Part shown: positions 50,933 to 60,600 of the stretch, piece by piece
Numbering within the stretch: position 1 is the first letter of the stretch
Layout: each line of letters starts with the position of its first letter
From: Actinopolyspora lacussalsi subsp. righensis
Lineage (GTDB): Bacteria > Actinomycetota > Actinomycetes > Mycobacteriales > Pseudonocardiaceae
Direction of reading: 5' to 3'
DNA length: 64,000 nucleotides
Assembly (NCBI RefSeq): GCF_900116555.1
Contig: NZ_FPAT01000006.1
Coordinates: forward strand, 62,001-126,000
Notes under the pieces: generated by a model
Told to the model about the DNA's origin: nothing
Seen by the model: the letters and a program-made list of their open reading frames with translations, nothing else
Database searches by the model: none
Program-made: the position numbers and the translations under genes

Positions 50933-50962
50933 GTAGGTCTCTCGGTTCGCTTGGCCTCACCT

Positions 50963-51118
50963 GTGGCGGAACCTCTGGCACGGCTCTCGCTGCGGGTGCC
51001 CCGACCTCGGGTAGCGACCTACACAACGTCGGGGCCGTCCTCGCGAGAGCCGCACCGGAGAACCCGCGGCGGCGCCGACCGCGAGGGTGGTCGGAGCGCG
51101 GCCTGCGTCGAAGCGGCG
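50963..51118 (-). repeat. Type B hairpin with spacer, reverse orientation
   Basis: Read on the minus strand this is spacer (CTCCGACCACCCTCGCGG), left arm, loop with GTAGGTCGCTACC, right arm and end GGTTCCGCCA. It lacks the type A core. It lies between the DUF6474 stop and the BCCT stop. Confidence 0.82.
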
Positions 51119-51161
51119 CTGCCCGAACTGACACAGCCCGAACCCAACCGGTCTTACAGCT

Positions 51162-52985
51162 CTACCGGTCCCGGTCGGCGGTGTCAGCGGCTGTTCCCGG
51201 GGATTCGGACGAATCGCCGTCCAGCGGTTCGCCGTCGTCCTCCGAGATCTCCAGCTCGAAGTTCCCGTCGTGCTGCTCGTGCCCTTTGAGCACGGCACGT
51301 TCCAGCACCTCGGTCCCCTTGTCGGCGCGGAGGGTGAGCGGATCCGCACGCAGGTCCTTCACCAGTGCGACGCACATCACCACCATCACGGCGGTGAACG
51401 GCAGCGCACCGATGAAGGTCAGGTTCTGGATGCCGCTCAGCGCGGTGTCACCGCCGTGCCCGATGACCAGCATCACGGCCGCGACCGCACCGGTGGCCGC
51501 ACCCCAGAAGATCACGACCCAGCGCGCGGGCTCGATGGAACCGCGCTGCGACAGGGTGCCCATCACCACCGATCCCGCGTCCGCGCCGGAGACGAAGAAG
51601 ATGGCCACCAGGATCATCACCAGCACCGAGGTGATACTCGACAGCGGGAGCTGCTCCAGCACGTTGAACGTCTGGGCCTCCGCACCGCCTTCCGAGACGG
51701 ACGCACCGTCCCTGGCCGCTCCGATGGCGGCGCCGCCGAATATCGCGAACCAGATCACGCTGACAACGCTGGGAACGAGCAGCACGCCACCCACGAACTG
51801 CCGGATGGTCCTCCCCCGGCTGATGCGTGCGATGAACATCCCCACGAACGGCGTCCAGGAGATCCACCAGGCCCAGTAGAAGACGGTCCAGGTGGACAGC
51901 CATCGCTGCGTCTCGCTGCCGCCGGTGGCACCGGAACGCGAGGCCATCAGACCGAAGTCCCCCAGGTAGGTGCCCAGCGAGGTGGGGATCAGGTTCAGCA
52001 TGAACACCGTCGGTCCCACCAGGAACACGAACACCGCCAGCAGCGCGGCGAGCACCATGTTGATGTTGGACAGGTACTGGATACCCCTGGCTACGCCGGA
52101 CACCGCCGAAGCGATGAAGCAGACGGTCAGTACCACGATGATCAGCACCAGCACCGTGGTGCTCGCGCCGTCGATCCAGCCCGCCTCACTGAGACCGGTG
52201 CGGATCTGCAGGGTTCCGATGCCGAGCGAGGCGGCGGAGCCGAACAGGGTCGCGAACAGGGCGAGCACGTCGATGAGTTTGCCGAGCGGCCCCGCGGCCG
52301 CGCGCTCACCGAGCAGTGGGGCGAACACGGCGCTGATGAGCTGTTTCCGTCCTTTTCGGAACGCGCTGTAGGCGATGGCGAGTCCGGCGACCGCGTAGAT
52401 GGCCCAGGGGTGCAGCGTCCAGTGGAACAGCGAGGTGGCCATGGCGGTTCGAACCGCCTCGTCGGTGGCGCCGGGTGCGACCACGGCCGCACCGTCCGGT
52501 CCCGGCACGGTTGCCACGGCTCCGGGCGGGGGTGAGACGAAGTGCGACAGCGGCTCGCTGACGCCGTAGAACATCAGCCCGATCCCCATGCCCGCGCTGA
52601 ACATCATCGCGATCCAGGAAACGGTTCGGAACTCGGGGCCCTCGTCGTCGGCACCGAGCGGGATCCGCCCGAACCTGCTCACGGCCAGGTACAGCGCGAA
52701 CACGACGAAACCGGTGGAGGCCAGTACCAGGCTCCAGCCGAAATTGCCGATCAGCCAGTTCAAGGCGCCGCTGGACCAGTCGCCTAGCGATTCCGTGGCG
52801 AATCCGCCCCAGGCGACCAGCGCGAACATGATCAGTGCCACGGCGCCGAACACGATACGGTCGGTACCGGTTTTCCCGCCCGAGTCCGGTGGCTCGGTGT
52901 CGTGTTCGGCGGTTCGGGAGCTGTCGCCGGAGCCCGGTTCCCCCGAGCCGAGCCCCTGCTGTTGGAGTGGCGTGTTCGTGGACAC
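51162..52985 (-). CDS. BCCT-family osmolyte transporter
   Basis: A 607-residue betaine/choline/carnitine-type transporter with 12 membrane segments. Core motifs: GMGIGLMFYGVSEPLSHF, the aromatic substrate box WTVFYWAWWISWTPFVGMF and RISRGRTIRQFV. The N-terminal 50 residues and the C-terminal 40 are acidic and disordered, as in osmoregulated BetP relatives. It should couple Na or H entry to uptake of glycine betaine, ectoine or choline. The GTG at 52983-52985 has GGGGGA five bases upstream. Single gene; a 17-bp palindrome sits about 210 bp upstream. Confidence 0.95.
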   Translation of the reverse strand: MSTNTPLQQQGLGSGEPGSGDSSRTAEHDTEPPDSGGKTGTDRIVFGAVALIMFALVAWGGFATESLGDWSSGALNWLIGNFGWSLVLASTGFVVFALYLAVSRFGRIPLGADDEGPEFRTVSWIAMMFSAGMGIGLMFYGVSEPLSHFVSPPPGAVATVPGPDGAAVVAPGATDEAVRTAMATSLFHWTLHPWAIYAVAGLAIAYSAFRKGRKQLISAVFAPLLGERAAAGPLGKLIDVLALFATLFGSAASLGIGTLQIRTGLSEAGWIDGASTTVLVLIIVVLTVCFIASAVSGVARGIQYLSNINMVLAALLAVFVFLVGPTVFMLNLIPTSLGTYLGDFGLMASRSGATGGSETQRWLSTWTVFYWAWWISWTPFVGMFIARISRGRTIRQFVGGVLLVPSVVSVIWFAIFGGAAIGAARDGASVSEGGAEAQTFNVLEQLPLSSITSVLVMILVAIFFVSGADAGSVVMGTLSQRGSIEPARWVVIFWGAATGAVAAVMLVIGHGGDTALSGIQNLTFIGALPFTAVMVVMCVALVKDLRADPLTLRADKGTEVLERAVLKGHEQHDGNFELEISEDDGEPLDGDSSESPGTAADTADRDR

Positions 52986-53607
52986 GGCGTTCCCCCTACG
53001 GTGGTTGTGGTGAGTGAGGGAGCCCGCACCGGCACGGGCGGCGCTCCGATCACGACGATCACTTCGGGTGGTCGCAACGTTTCGCTGCGACGCGGCAGCG
53101 GACGAGTCGGATCGGCCCACGACGAAAATGTGACCGCGAACACACTCGACACTCCGAAGCGGACCGAGCGAGTGGGATCTCCCGTTTCAGAGGCCGACAC
53201 GCCCGGCGTGTCCGAGTGGCAGCGCGAAGAATCAGGGGTTACGCTTCGCCCACGAGTGACAACAGAATAGAGCGCGACCTGTCAGTGGAACCGAAGTTCG
53301 ACAAATCCGGACCAAATTTTCCACGATACGAAAATAAGGTTGTGTCGTCGAACGGTTGTTTTTCGTCGGTGAGTTGCCGGACTTCGGCCGCACCGATCAA
53401 ATTCCGGGACCGGACGAGACGTGGCGGGCCGAGCCGGCCACGAACCGTCGGCACGAGGGGATCGGCGTTCTCCCCGAGGCCGATACGGCACGAATCGAAC
53501 CACCCGCGTTCGGTCACGAAACCCCGCGCTCAACCGGTGAAACCCCACGTTCGACCACGGAGAACCCCGCGCGTTCGGCTATCGGAGCCTCGCGTCGGGC
53601 ACCCCTT
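52986..53607. other. 622-bp gap with a 17-bp palindrome and tandem repeats
   Basis: GACACGCC (53196-53203) and GGCGTGTC (53205-53212) form a perfect dyad around one base, a possible operator for the BCCT gene. Around 53515-53575 there are three degenerate copies of a 21-bp unit starting GAAACCCC. No open frame in the gap carries a ribosome site or family motif. Confidence 0.45.
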
Positions 53608-54534
53608 TCAACGGTAGGGCGACCACCGCACCGTGAAATCGCGCTCACGCATCGAACGCAACCGACGATAAAACTCTTCCGCGACAGTGGGATTACCGCG
53701 AAGATTCGGAAGTACACTCACGGTTATTTTCAGTTCGCGCAGGTCTCGCAATACCGAAAAACCCGACCAGTCGGTGACGTCGAACCCGTAGGCGTCCACG
53801 AGCTGCCGATACGCGAGCGGAGAACGTCCCAGTCGCAGATATCCCACCGCCATCGGCGTGAGATCCCATTCCGGAGGTCCCGCGCACAATGAGTCGAAAT
53901 CGCACAGCACCGGGCCGTTCGGGCCGACGATGACGTTGCCGAGGTGGGCGTCGCCATGCACCGTGCTGCGGGGGAGGACGAACTCCAGCTCGGAGAGCCG
54001 GTGCTCGACGTCGTCGCAGTGACGTTTCAGGAAATCCCGATCACTGCGGTCGAGTTCGTGCTCGCCCTCGGCGAGGCGGCGCCGGGCGTCGGCCATCGGT
54101 TGCCAACGCGGCGCCGAAGGCGGTTCCCCCAGCGCGTGCAGCTCGCGCAGCAGCTTGCCCAGGTCACTTCCCGTGGGTGCGACTCCGGAATCGGCGACTT
54201 CCTCCCACAGGGTGGCGATGTGGGCTCCGGTCCGAACGGGTTGGGGAACTCCCCGGAACAGCCGTACGGAGTCGATGCCGTGTTCGGCCAACCAGCTCGC
54301 GGCCTCGACCACGTTGTCCGCGCGGTAGGCCAGCGACGGCGACAGCACGATACGCACCACCACGGGGTGAGCACGCAGCAGGAAGACCCCGTTGTTGACG
54401 AACCGCAGCAGCCGCGCGCCGCGGTGGTCGAGCCCTGCCTCGGCACATATCTCGGCCAGTGCCGTTTCCAGTTCGGGCGGAATCTCGGCATCGTGTGCCG
54501 AGTTCGGCGGGAAAGTCATGTTTGCCGATGTCAT
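53608..54534 (-). CDS. Aminoglycoside phosphotransferase-fold kinase
   Basis: A 308-residue protein of the APH/ChoK-like kinase group. VNNGVFLLRAHPVVVRIV stands for the nucleotide-binding sheet, with catalytic VHGDAHLGNVIVG and VLCDFDSLCAGPPEWDL. It presumably phosphorylates a small metabolite or antibiotic. Two ATGs (54534, 54519) are possible; the ribosome site is weak and the first is used. It follows the XRE-TPR regulator by 61 bp in the same direction, so co-transcription is likely. Confidence 0.88.
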   Translation of the reverse strand: MTSANMTFPPNSAHDAEIPPELETALAEICAEAGLDHRGARLLRFVNNGVFLLRAHPVVVRIVLSPSLAYRADNVVEAASWLAEHGIDSVRLFRGVPQPVRTGAHIATLWEEVADSGVAPTGSDLGKLLRELHALGEPPSAPRWQPMADARRRLAEGEHELDRSDRDFLKRHCDDVEHRLSELEFVLPRSTVHGDAHLGNVIVGPNGPVLCDFDSLCAGPPEWDLTPMAVGYLRLGRSPLAYRQLVDAYGFDVTDWSGFSVLRDLRELKITVSVLPNLRGNPTVAEEFYRRLRSMRERDFTVRWSPYR

Positions 54535-54595
54535 GTTGTGTCTTTTCGATGTGGTCGAACCGGCATCCGCGCTCCGGCACCACCGGTAACCGGGC

Positions 54596-55978
54596 TCAAA
54601 CCGATCTCGCCTCGCGGAAGGTGCGGACCTGTTCGGCGAAATCACGCGCGTCCGGGTTCATGGTGTGTTTGGCCGCTTCCAGCTGCAAGGGTCGCAGCCG
54701 GTCGGGCACCCGCGCGGACTTGACCAGCGAACCGAGCTCCAGTGCCTGCCTGCCGACCTTGATGCCCTGCTGGACGTCGCCGGACCGCATGTGGTTGGTC
54801 GCCTGCATTCCCAGCATGAACACGTGGCTGCGCTGCATGTTCTCCCCGTACGACTGGTTGCTCTTGAGCGTCTCCGCGACGGCCAGCGGTGCGTAGCGCT
54901 CCGGGGTGAACTCGGCCAACGCGTCGTAGACCGAACCAGTCATGCCGTGCAGGTCGTTCTGGTCGAAGAACTTCACCCAGTCCGGCTCCTGATGGAGTTC
55001 GGCCCTGGCGAACTCGTCCTGGGTACGCCCCAACATCTTGCCGACCTGATCGGGGCGGTTGAGCATGCCGTAGGCCCAGCCCTCGTTGGCGCACATCACC
55101 GCGACCGTCAACGAGGACCCGGAGTCCTGCGCGGCGATCTGTCCCAGCTGGAACAGCTTGAGTGCTTCGTTGGGCTGCTGGTAGTGCAGGTAGACCCGCC
55201 CCATGCGGTAAAGCACGTTGGCGACCAGGCTGTCGTCGTTGGCCTGCTTGGCGAACTGCAGCGCCTTGCCGAAGTGGCTCCTGGCCGGGTCCATCAGCCC
55301 CATGTCGAACGAGGTCCACCCCGCGAGGCTGTGCATGTCGGCCAGCGAGACGAACAACCGCTGTTTGACGTGTTCGGCGCAGTCGGCGTGCAGCAGTTGC
55401 CTGGCCCAGTTCAGCTGAGCCACGACAGCGTCACGGCAAGTCCCCCCGCCGTGCCGGTAGTCCAGATCGCGCAGTGCCTTGGTCGCTGCCTGAATCTGTT
55501 GAACGTCGGTCATGCCGATACGCGACGGTGCCGGAGTCTGGGCACTGGACATCAGCCAGTCGCCTTCCTCCGCACCGAAGACAGAAGCCCCCATCGCAAC
55601 CGCCGCGGCATGGGTAAGAAACTTCCGACGCTTCACCGTCTCGTCCTCCTCAGCCGGGGAGCCACCGGTGTCCTGTTCGGTGGCCCTCACTGCCGTCGCC
55701 CCGTCATAGGCGAGGCCCATGTACCCCCTCGGGACGCCGAGACCATCCGCGATGCGGGCCAGCACGTCATAGGCGATGACCTGCCTGCCCTTGAGGATCT
55801 CCGAAACCTCGGACTGCGACTGGCCGGTCGCGGCGGCGATCTGACGCTGCGAAACACCGTGCTTGCGCAGCAGCTTGTAGATGTCGCTGATGTCGCGATT
55901 GGCCAGCGCTTGGCGCATCTCTCGTCCTTCCCAGACCTCGGGTGTAACGAGAGAGCCGTTGGAACCGATGGTGTTCAT
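54596..55978 (-). CDS. XRE regulator with TPR-like C-terminal domain
   Basis: A 460-residue regulator. The helix-turn-helix lies at about residues 30-90 (ISDIYKLLRKHGVSQRQIAAATGQSQSEVSEIL, given in parts: YKLLRKHGVSQRQIAAATGQ and SEVSEILKGRQVIAYDVLAR). A twin-arginine-like segment at about 115-140 (KRRKFLTHAAAVAMGASVFGA) is probably incidental. The C-terminal 300 residues form TPR-like helical repeats. This matches NsdA-like regulators of sporulation and antibiotic production in actinomycetes. Divergent from the small gene at 56200 and upstream of the APH-fold gene. Confidence 0.9.
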   Translation of the reverse strand: MNTIGSNGSLVTPEVWEGREMRQALANRDISDIYKLLRKHGVSQRQIAAATGQSQSEVSEILKGRQVIAYDVLARIADGLGVPRGYMGLAYDGATAVRATEQDTGGSPAEEDETVKRRKFLTHAAAVAMGASVFGAEEGDWLMSSAQTPAPSRIGMTDVQQIQAATKALRDLDYRHGGGTCRDAVVAQLNWARQLLHADCAEHVKQRLFVSLADMHSLAGWTSFDMGLMDPARSHFGKALQFAKQANDDSLVANVLYRMGRVYLHYQQPNEALKLFQLGQIAAQDSGSSLTVAVMCANEGWAYGMLNRPDQVGKMLGRTQDEFARAELHQEPDWVKFFDQNDLHGMTGSVYDALAEFTPERYAPLAVAETLKSNQSYGENMQRSHVFMLGMQATNHMRSGDVQQGIKVGRQALELGSLVKSARVPDRLRPLQLEAAKHTMNPDARDFAEQVRTFREARSV

Positions 55979-56199
55979 TTGAAGACCCCTCTAAGCTTCT
56001 CGGGCGTCGATCGCAGATTAAGGCTCCGCCCAACAGACGGTGAAGTCGACATCGAGACGTGGTGATCGGCGGGACCGAAGTCCGCTGACCGCTCATCGCG
56101 CGGTATGTCCGGTCGTCGCCCACCACCTAGCCAGCCGGCGCCGGTTCGTTCCAATCTAGACACCAGCAAGCAACCGAGCACCGAAAGGACATCCGCGAA

Positions 56200-56475
56200 G
56201 TGGATTCCTCCCAGCAGTCCGGCGAACCGGAATCGGTGGGCCCCGTCCCCCGACCGGAACACCGCCACGACGATTCCGGTGAGACCGCCGGGGCGAATCG
56301 ACTGCGGGTGCAGTGCCGGGGTGTGGACCACACTCCCCGGACCCTCGAGGTGCTCCTCGATAGGGACAGGGTGGTTCTCGCCGGACCGCCCGGCGCAACC
56401 GCGGCGGTGCCGACCGAGCGGGTCGGCCAACTCAGCTCCGCGCTGCGGTTCGCCGCTGATCAGGCGAGAAAGTGA
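56200..56475 (+). CDS. Small hypothetical protein, 91 residues
   Basis: GTG start with AAAGGA about ten bases upstream. The C-terminal half, LRVQCRGVDHTPRTLEVLL and VVLAGPPGATAAVPTERV, reads as a small beta-rich domain. The N-terminal half is polar and disordered. It lies 12 bp before the next gene and divergent from the XRE-TPR regulator; pairs like this recur beside such regulators in Pseudonocardiales, which is from memory. Function unknown. Confidence 0.6.
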   Translation: MDSSQQSGEPESVGPVPRPEHRHDDSGETAGANRLRVQCRGVDHTPRTLEVLLDRDRVVLAGPPGATAAVPTERVGQLSSALRFAADQARK

Positions 56476-56487
56476 CGGTGACGTACG

Positions 56488-56826
56488 GTGGACGCGATCC
56501 TGGGACAGGTTCTGCGCAACGCGGTGTGGGAGCGACTCGATGTGCTTTCCGAGCTCGCGAACCGCGCTGATGCGTCGTCCCTGCTGTCCGTAGCGCGTTC
56601 CGAGATCCCGCGCCTCACCGCGGGGTGGCGGACGCTGCTGACCGCACACGAACCGGACGAACGAGGCAACTGCCCGGAGTGCTCGACCCGGTTGCGCCAG
56701 CGCAAGGCACCCTGCGCGGTGTGGCGCTCGGCCTACGAGCACCTGGTGGCCGGTGGCCTCGCACCCCGTCCCGCACGGCACCTGCGCCCGGCGCAGGCTC
56801 TGCGCCGAGCGGCGCCGGTGCCGTAG
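56488..56826 (+). CDS. Small protein with zinc-ribbon-like cysteines
   Basis: A 112-residue protein with a GTG start, in tandem with the preceding gene. Residues about 60-90 carry CPECSTRLRQRKAPCAVW, a CxxC plus later Cys pattern that could hold zinc with a nearby His (EHLVAG). The N-terminal half is helical (WERLDVLSELANRAD). I do not recognise the family. Its neighbours suggest a regulatory role with the XRE-TPR protein, but this is inference. Confidence 0.6.
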   Translation: MDAILGQVLRNAVWERLDVLSELANRADASSLLSVARSEIPRLTAGWRTLLTAHEPDERGNCPECSTRLRQRKAPCAVWRSAYEHLVAGGLAPRPARHLRPAQALRRAAPVP

Positions 56827-57081
56827 GACTCGGCGGACTCGGTCACCGGATACCACCTCCCCCGAACTGGTTTCGGACCGAGTCACCGCCGGTTGACCGG
56901 TGGTCGGCATGACGTGCCCCCCGACCACGGCTATGCCGATCACCGGTCTCCCCCGTTTCCCCGAGCATCCTGTTTCCCCGACAGGGCTACGGCGCCGATG
57001 GGACGACGCCACGGTGGAAACTTCGGCCTGCCCAACAACTCCACAATGCCTTACAGCGTCACAAGGTGAAGACACGAACAC
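56827..57081. other. Intergenic stretch between the small gene and the structured segment
   Basis: No ribosome site or motif supports a gene. It would hold the promoter of any RNA at 57082-57302. Two small hairpins are possible around 56900-56950. Confidence 0.4.
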
Positions 57082-57302
57082 CTTTTCGGACCAACGATTT
57101 CACCGAAAAGATCGTGCTCCCTCCAGACTTCCGCGAGCCGGTACCGACGTTACTCCCCTCCCCCGAACCGGTATCGGCTCGCGGATTCCAACAGCTCCGT
57201 CGTTGAGATACTCCGCTGCTCAACATCATCAACGACGACGGAGTCGAACCGGGATTCCGGTACTCGTTTCCCCCCTGGCGAGTACCGGGATCCCGGTTTT
57301 TT
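57082..57302 (+). ncRNA. Candidate structured RNA ending in a canonical terminator
   Basis: Four successive stems: 57082-57089 with 57103-57110 (8 bp), 57132-57146 with 57169-57183 (14 of 15 bp), 57195-57205 with 57230-57243 (11 bp with a 3-base bulge), and 57247-57266 with 57279-57298 (19 of 20 bp), the last followed by a six-T run ending at 57302. No gene is assigned. It could be a small RNA or a leader; a simple multi-hairpin terminator is the sober alternative. Confidence 0.45.
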
Positions 57303-57329
57303 CGAATATGGACAGTGGGACCCGCGCAC

Positions 57330-57419
57330 GTGGTCGGGTAGCCGGCACGTGAGTCGGCGCCTTGCGGCGTTGGGCCGGCTCTTGAGTAGCGACCTACGCG
57401 GCGAGCGGCCCGGCCTCGC
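57330..57419 (+). repeat. Type C intergenic repeat, copy 2
   Basis: Matches 17786-17877 nearly base for base, including GGGTAGCCGGCACGTGAG and TTGAGTAGCGACCTACG. It lies 30 bp past the terminator of the candidate RNA. Confidence 0.75.
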
Positions 57420-57512
57420 AATGCATCCGACTCACGCACCGGGGACACCCACGCTGTTCGGGGTATGACGGCTGGCGCGACTCCGTGACTCGGCCGTTAT
57501 AGCCGCTCACTC

Positions 57513-57635
57513 GGCGGAACCTCGCGCACGGCGGTGCCGACCGCGTGCATGGTGGGAGTTCGGCCTGCGCTGGTGCTTGGGACTCGACTACTCGTCAGTG
57601 CTGCTGGCTCGGCGATTTCGCGAGAAATTGACGGC
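57513..57635 (-). repeat. Type A palindrome with spacer, hairpin-less, reverse orientation
   Basis: Core ATTTCGCGAGAAAT at 57615-57628 (reverse), spacer, and the terminal GGAACCTCGCG of type B, without the B hairpin. It is close to the stop of the large DIT1/PvcA gene. Confidence 0.65.
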
Positions 57636-57649
57636 CGTCCCAGGCCGGG

Positions 57650-60600
57650 TCATTTGCGGCGCAGGCGGGCTCTGTCCCGCAGGGAGCCGTCCAGCAGGGC
57701 GCCCGGTGTACGTGCCCCGCGGGAAGGCAGCCGCGCGTACTGCGGCGGAACCATCATCAACGGCTGACTCGGCCCCAACAGCGGGGAGAACGCGGGCACG
57801 AATCCCTGGTCGATCAGCGATACCGCGAAGTCCACTGCGACGTATCCCCTGCTGTCGAGCACCCCGGTCCCCTGCCAGGGAAGCAACCCGGAACCACCCA
57901 GATAGGTGAAACCGCAGCGTCCCTTGGTCACGGCGCTCACGGTGAGCCTCACCCGGGGATCCAACAGTTTCTCGTAACCGAGTTCCTCGTCCACCTGCAT
58001 GGTGGACAGATAGCGGATCGCGTTGTGCCAGGCACGACGCAGCACCGCGACGCGCGCCTGCCGGAGCCGCGGCGAGAGCCGCGAGTCGCCGAAGTTGTAC
58101 ACGTCGGCGTAGACCCTTCGGGCCCAGCCGAACCGATCCGTGCCCGTGGGGGTCGGCACGGGCACGGAGTAGACCATGGACATCACCATCTCGCGGAACA
58201 GGTAGAGCGAACGCGCCACGCTCTCCGCGTCCGGCCCGACCCGCGCATCCGCCCGATCCCGCACCCGGTCCAGGGTGCGCAGTGGTTGATCGGTGATGTC
58301 GAGCCCGCGCAACGCGCTTTCCAGCGAACCTCGGAAGCGCTCGTACATGGCGGGGCGCCGGGCGGTCACCTCCCGACCGAGCCGTTCGGTGGCCAGTGAG
58401 TCGATCTCGCGGATGGACACGCAGTCGTCGAGTCCGACCAGGGAGGCGTATTCGCGCAGTTTGCGGGTGTACGCGGCCGTCACCGACGCCGGCCTGGGGC
58501 GAAAGTGCCTGCCGTCGGTGAGGATGTTGAAGCGCAGCCCGGGCGGGTGGACACCGCGCGCCGCCCGCTGCAGTTCGCGCAGTCGGATCAGCCCGCCCAG
58601 CTCGGCGATGTCCGGTAGCGGCCCGCACGCCTTCAGCCGGTTCAGCGACTGCTTGATCGGGAAACCCAGCAGCATCACCTCGACCGGCTCGTCGCGCGCC
58701 ACGAAGGAATCCGCGTCGCGGTGCATGTCCGCCAGCAGGTAGTTGGACCGCGATCCCTTGAGGAACTGCTTCCTGGTGAGCACGTGGTGCAGCGCCCCGA
58801 CGGTGCGCCGGGTCCGTTCGGCGGGGTCGGCGACCGGCTCGTCCGCCGCGAACTTCACCGTCGCGCCACGCGCGGTTCGGTCCGCGGCACGGTCGGCGTC
58901 GTCGAGCACGGATTCGATCATGGACTCGGTTTCCGCACGGGTCAGCCGGACCGCCCAGCGCCACGAACTGCGGTTCTCCCGCAACGATGCTATCTGGAGC
59001 TCTTCCAGGGAATGCGTGTTGGAGAGCACGGGCTGGGACCACGCGGAGCGGCGCCACGGGGAGGTCTCGAAACTGGAGATCACGGGCACGCCCCGATCCG
59101 GAACGGCGCGGGACTCGGCGGCGCCGTTCTCCCGACCGTCGCGTTGCCGGGGCAGATCCCCGCGCGGCGAGACCGCGACGGTCAGCACTCCGGAGAGCTC
59201 GATGCCCTTGGCGGCGGATTCGGTGTCGAAGATCGCCACGACATCGGTGTCGCCGAGTTCGCGCAATCGGCGGACGGTCCACTCGGTCGCGGGACCGGAC
59301 CCGGTGAGCGGAACCCGGATGAGGTCGGCCTCGGGAACCCCGGCGCGATCCAGTACGACTCGGGCGTGGTCGTAGTGCCGCTCGGAGCCCGGCACGCAGA
59401 ACACCACCCGGCCACCCGCGTCGCGGATGTCCCAGACGAACCTGGGCAGTCCCGATCCGACCTTGCCGGTGACCGGCGTGTTCAGCTCCGCGAGCTCGGC
59501 GGTTGGGGGGTCCCACACGGATTCGGCGAGGCGGTGGGACTCCCGGCTCCGGAATCGCAGTCCGCCCGCCCCGCCGGATTCGTCGGGGCTCGGCTCGGAG
59601 CGGCGGGGGTCGGACGGGTAATTCTCGGGGCGGGAAGCCTCCGACAAGGAGGCCTCCGGCAGGGAATCTTCCGGCAGGACGTTCTCCGAGCGGTGGGATT
59701 CGGGGCCGACGCCCCCGGGCCGGCAACGACTCGCCCGTTCCTCGCGTGGCAAGGAGCGCAGGACCGTCTCGACGTCCGAGCGGTTCCGGAACGGGTCGCT
59801 CCCGGCCTGTCCCGATGGGACCGTGCGTTCCGGCACCAGTCCGCACGATTCCAGGTCTATCACCACGGTCGGCTGGCCGAGCTCGCGGTTCCACCTGCGC
59901 AGCCGGGTGCGCTCCTGCACGGTGCGCAGCACCCGGCGAAGCAGCTCGTCCTGTTCGGCCGGGACGGTGTGCACGAAACCGCGCAGCGGATGGTTGCCGG
60001 ACAGCACATCGGCGCTGCCGGTTTCCAGATCACGCAGCTCGGCCGAGATCACCTGCCGCATCGCGGCGCGGAACTCGCCGCGACCCGCCCGGTCCCGCTC
60101 GCCGAACTCGGTCCGCTCGAACGTCGCGGACAGCTCCTGGAGCGTGCGGACCAGTTCGCGCACCCCGTCGCGCACCTCGGTCGCCGTGACCTCCCGGGCC
60201 TCGCGCACCGCGGTCTCCGGAGTCACGACGAACCGGCCGGTGGCCTGCGTCTCCGGCGAGAGTTCCACGGCGAGGTTCTCCACACGCGGTGTGAACAGCA
60301 TTCCCGGCGGGTTCTCCAGTGCGAGTCGGAAGGCCCGCAGCAGCGGCCGGACGAAGTGTTCCAGGAAGTAGCGCGACGCGCTCTCGCCGCGTTCGAAGCG
60401 GTTGCCCACCACCTCGCCCAGCAGGGGGTGCGGCAGCGTCGGACCGGTCCGCAGCAGGGTGGGTAGCCGGACGGCTATGGTCCCGCCGGGGAAGGCGGGG
60501 TGGGCGGGGGTCGGCTCACCCAGCGGAGCCACCGCATCGTCGGGAACGCGTGGTTCGGCCGTGGCGCAGTGCATCCGGATTATCGGGTCCTCTGCCGGCA

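Noticed and set aside
41290-51118. CRISPR array in the repeat-rich gaps
   Set aside because: The repeats are few, far apart, of unequal spacing and include palindromes of gene-terminator type; there are no short identical repeats with unique spacers and no cas genes.
54596-55978. XRE-TPR protein as a Tat-exported protein because of KRRKFL followed by a small hydrophobic stretch
   Set aside because: The segment is internal, after the DNA-binding domain, so it cannot be a signal peptide of a functional regulator.
56900-57448. Open frames on both strands in the 56.8-57.6 kb gap
   Set aside because: They cross the perfect terminator hairpin and repeat blocks, lack ribosome sites, and show Arg/Pro-rich text.
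57588-59894. 768-codon frame overlapping the DIT1/PvcA gene on the same strand
   Set aside because: Arg/Pro-rich shadow translation; the DIT1/PvcA motifs are in the other frame.
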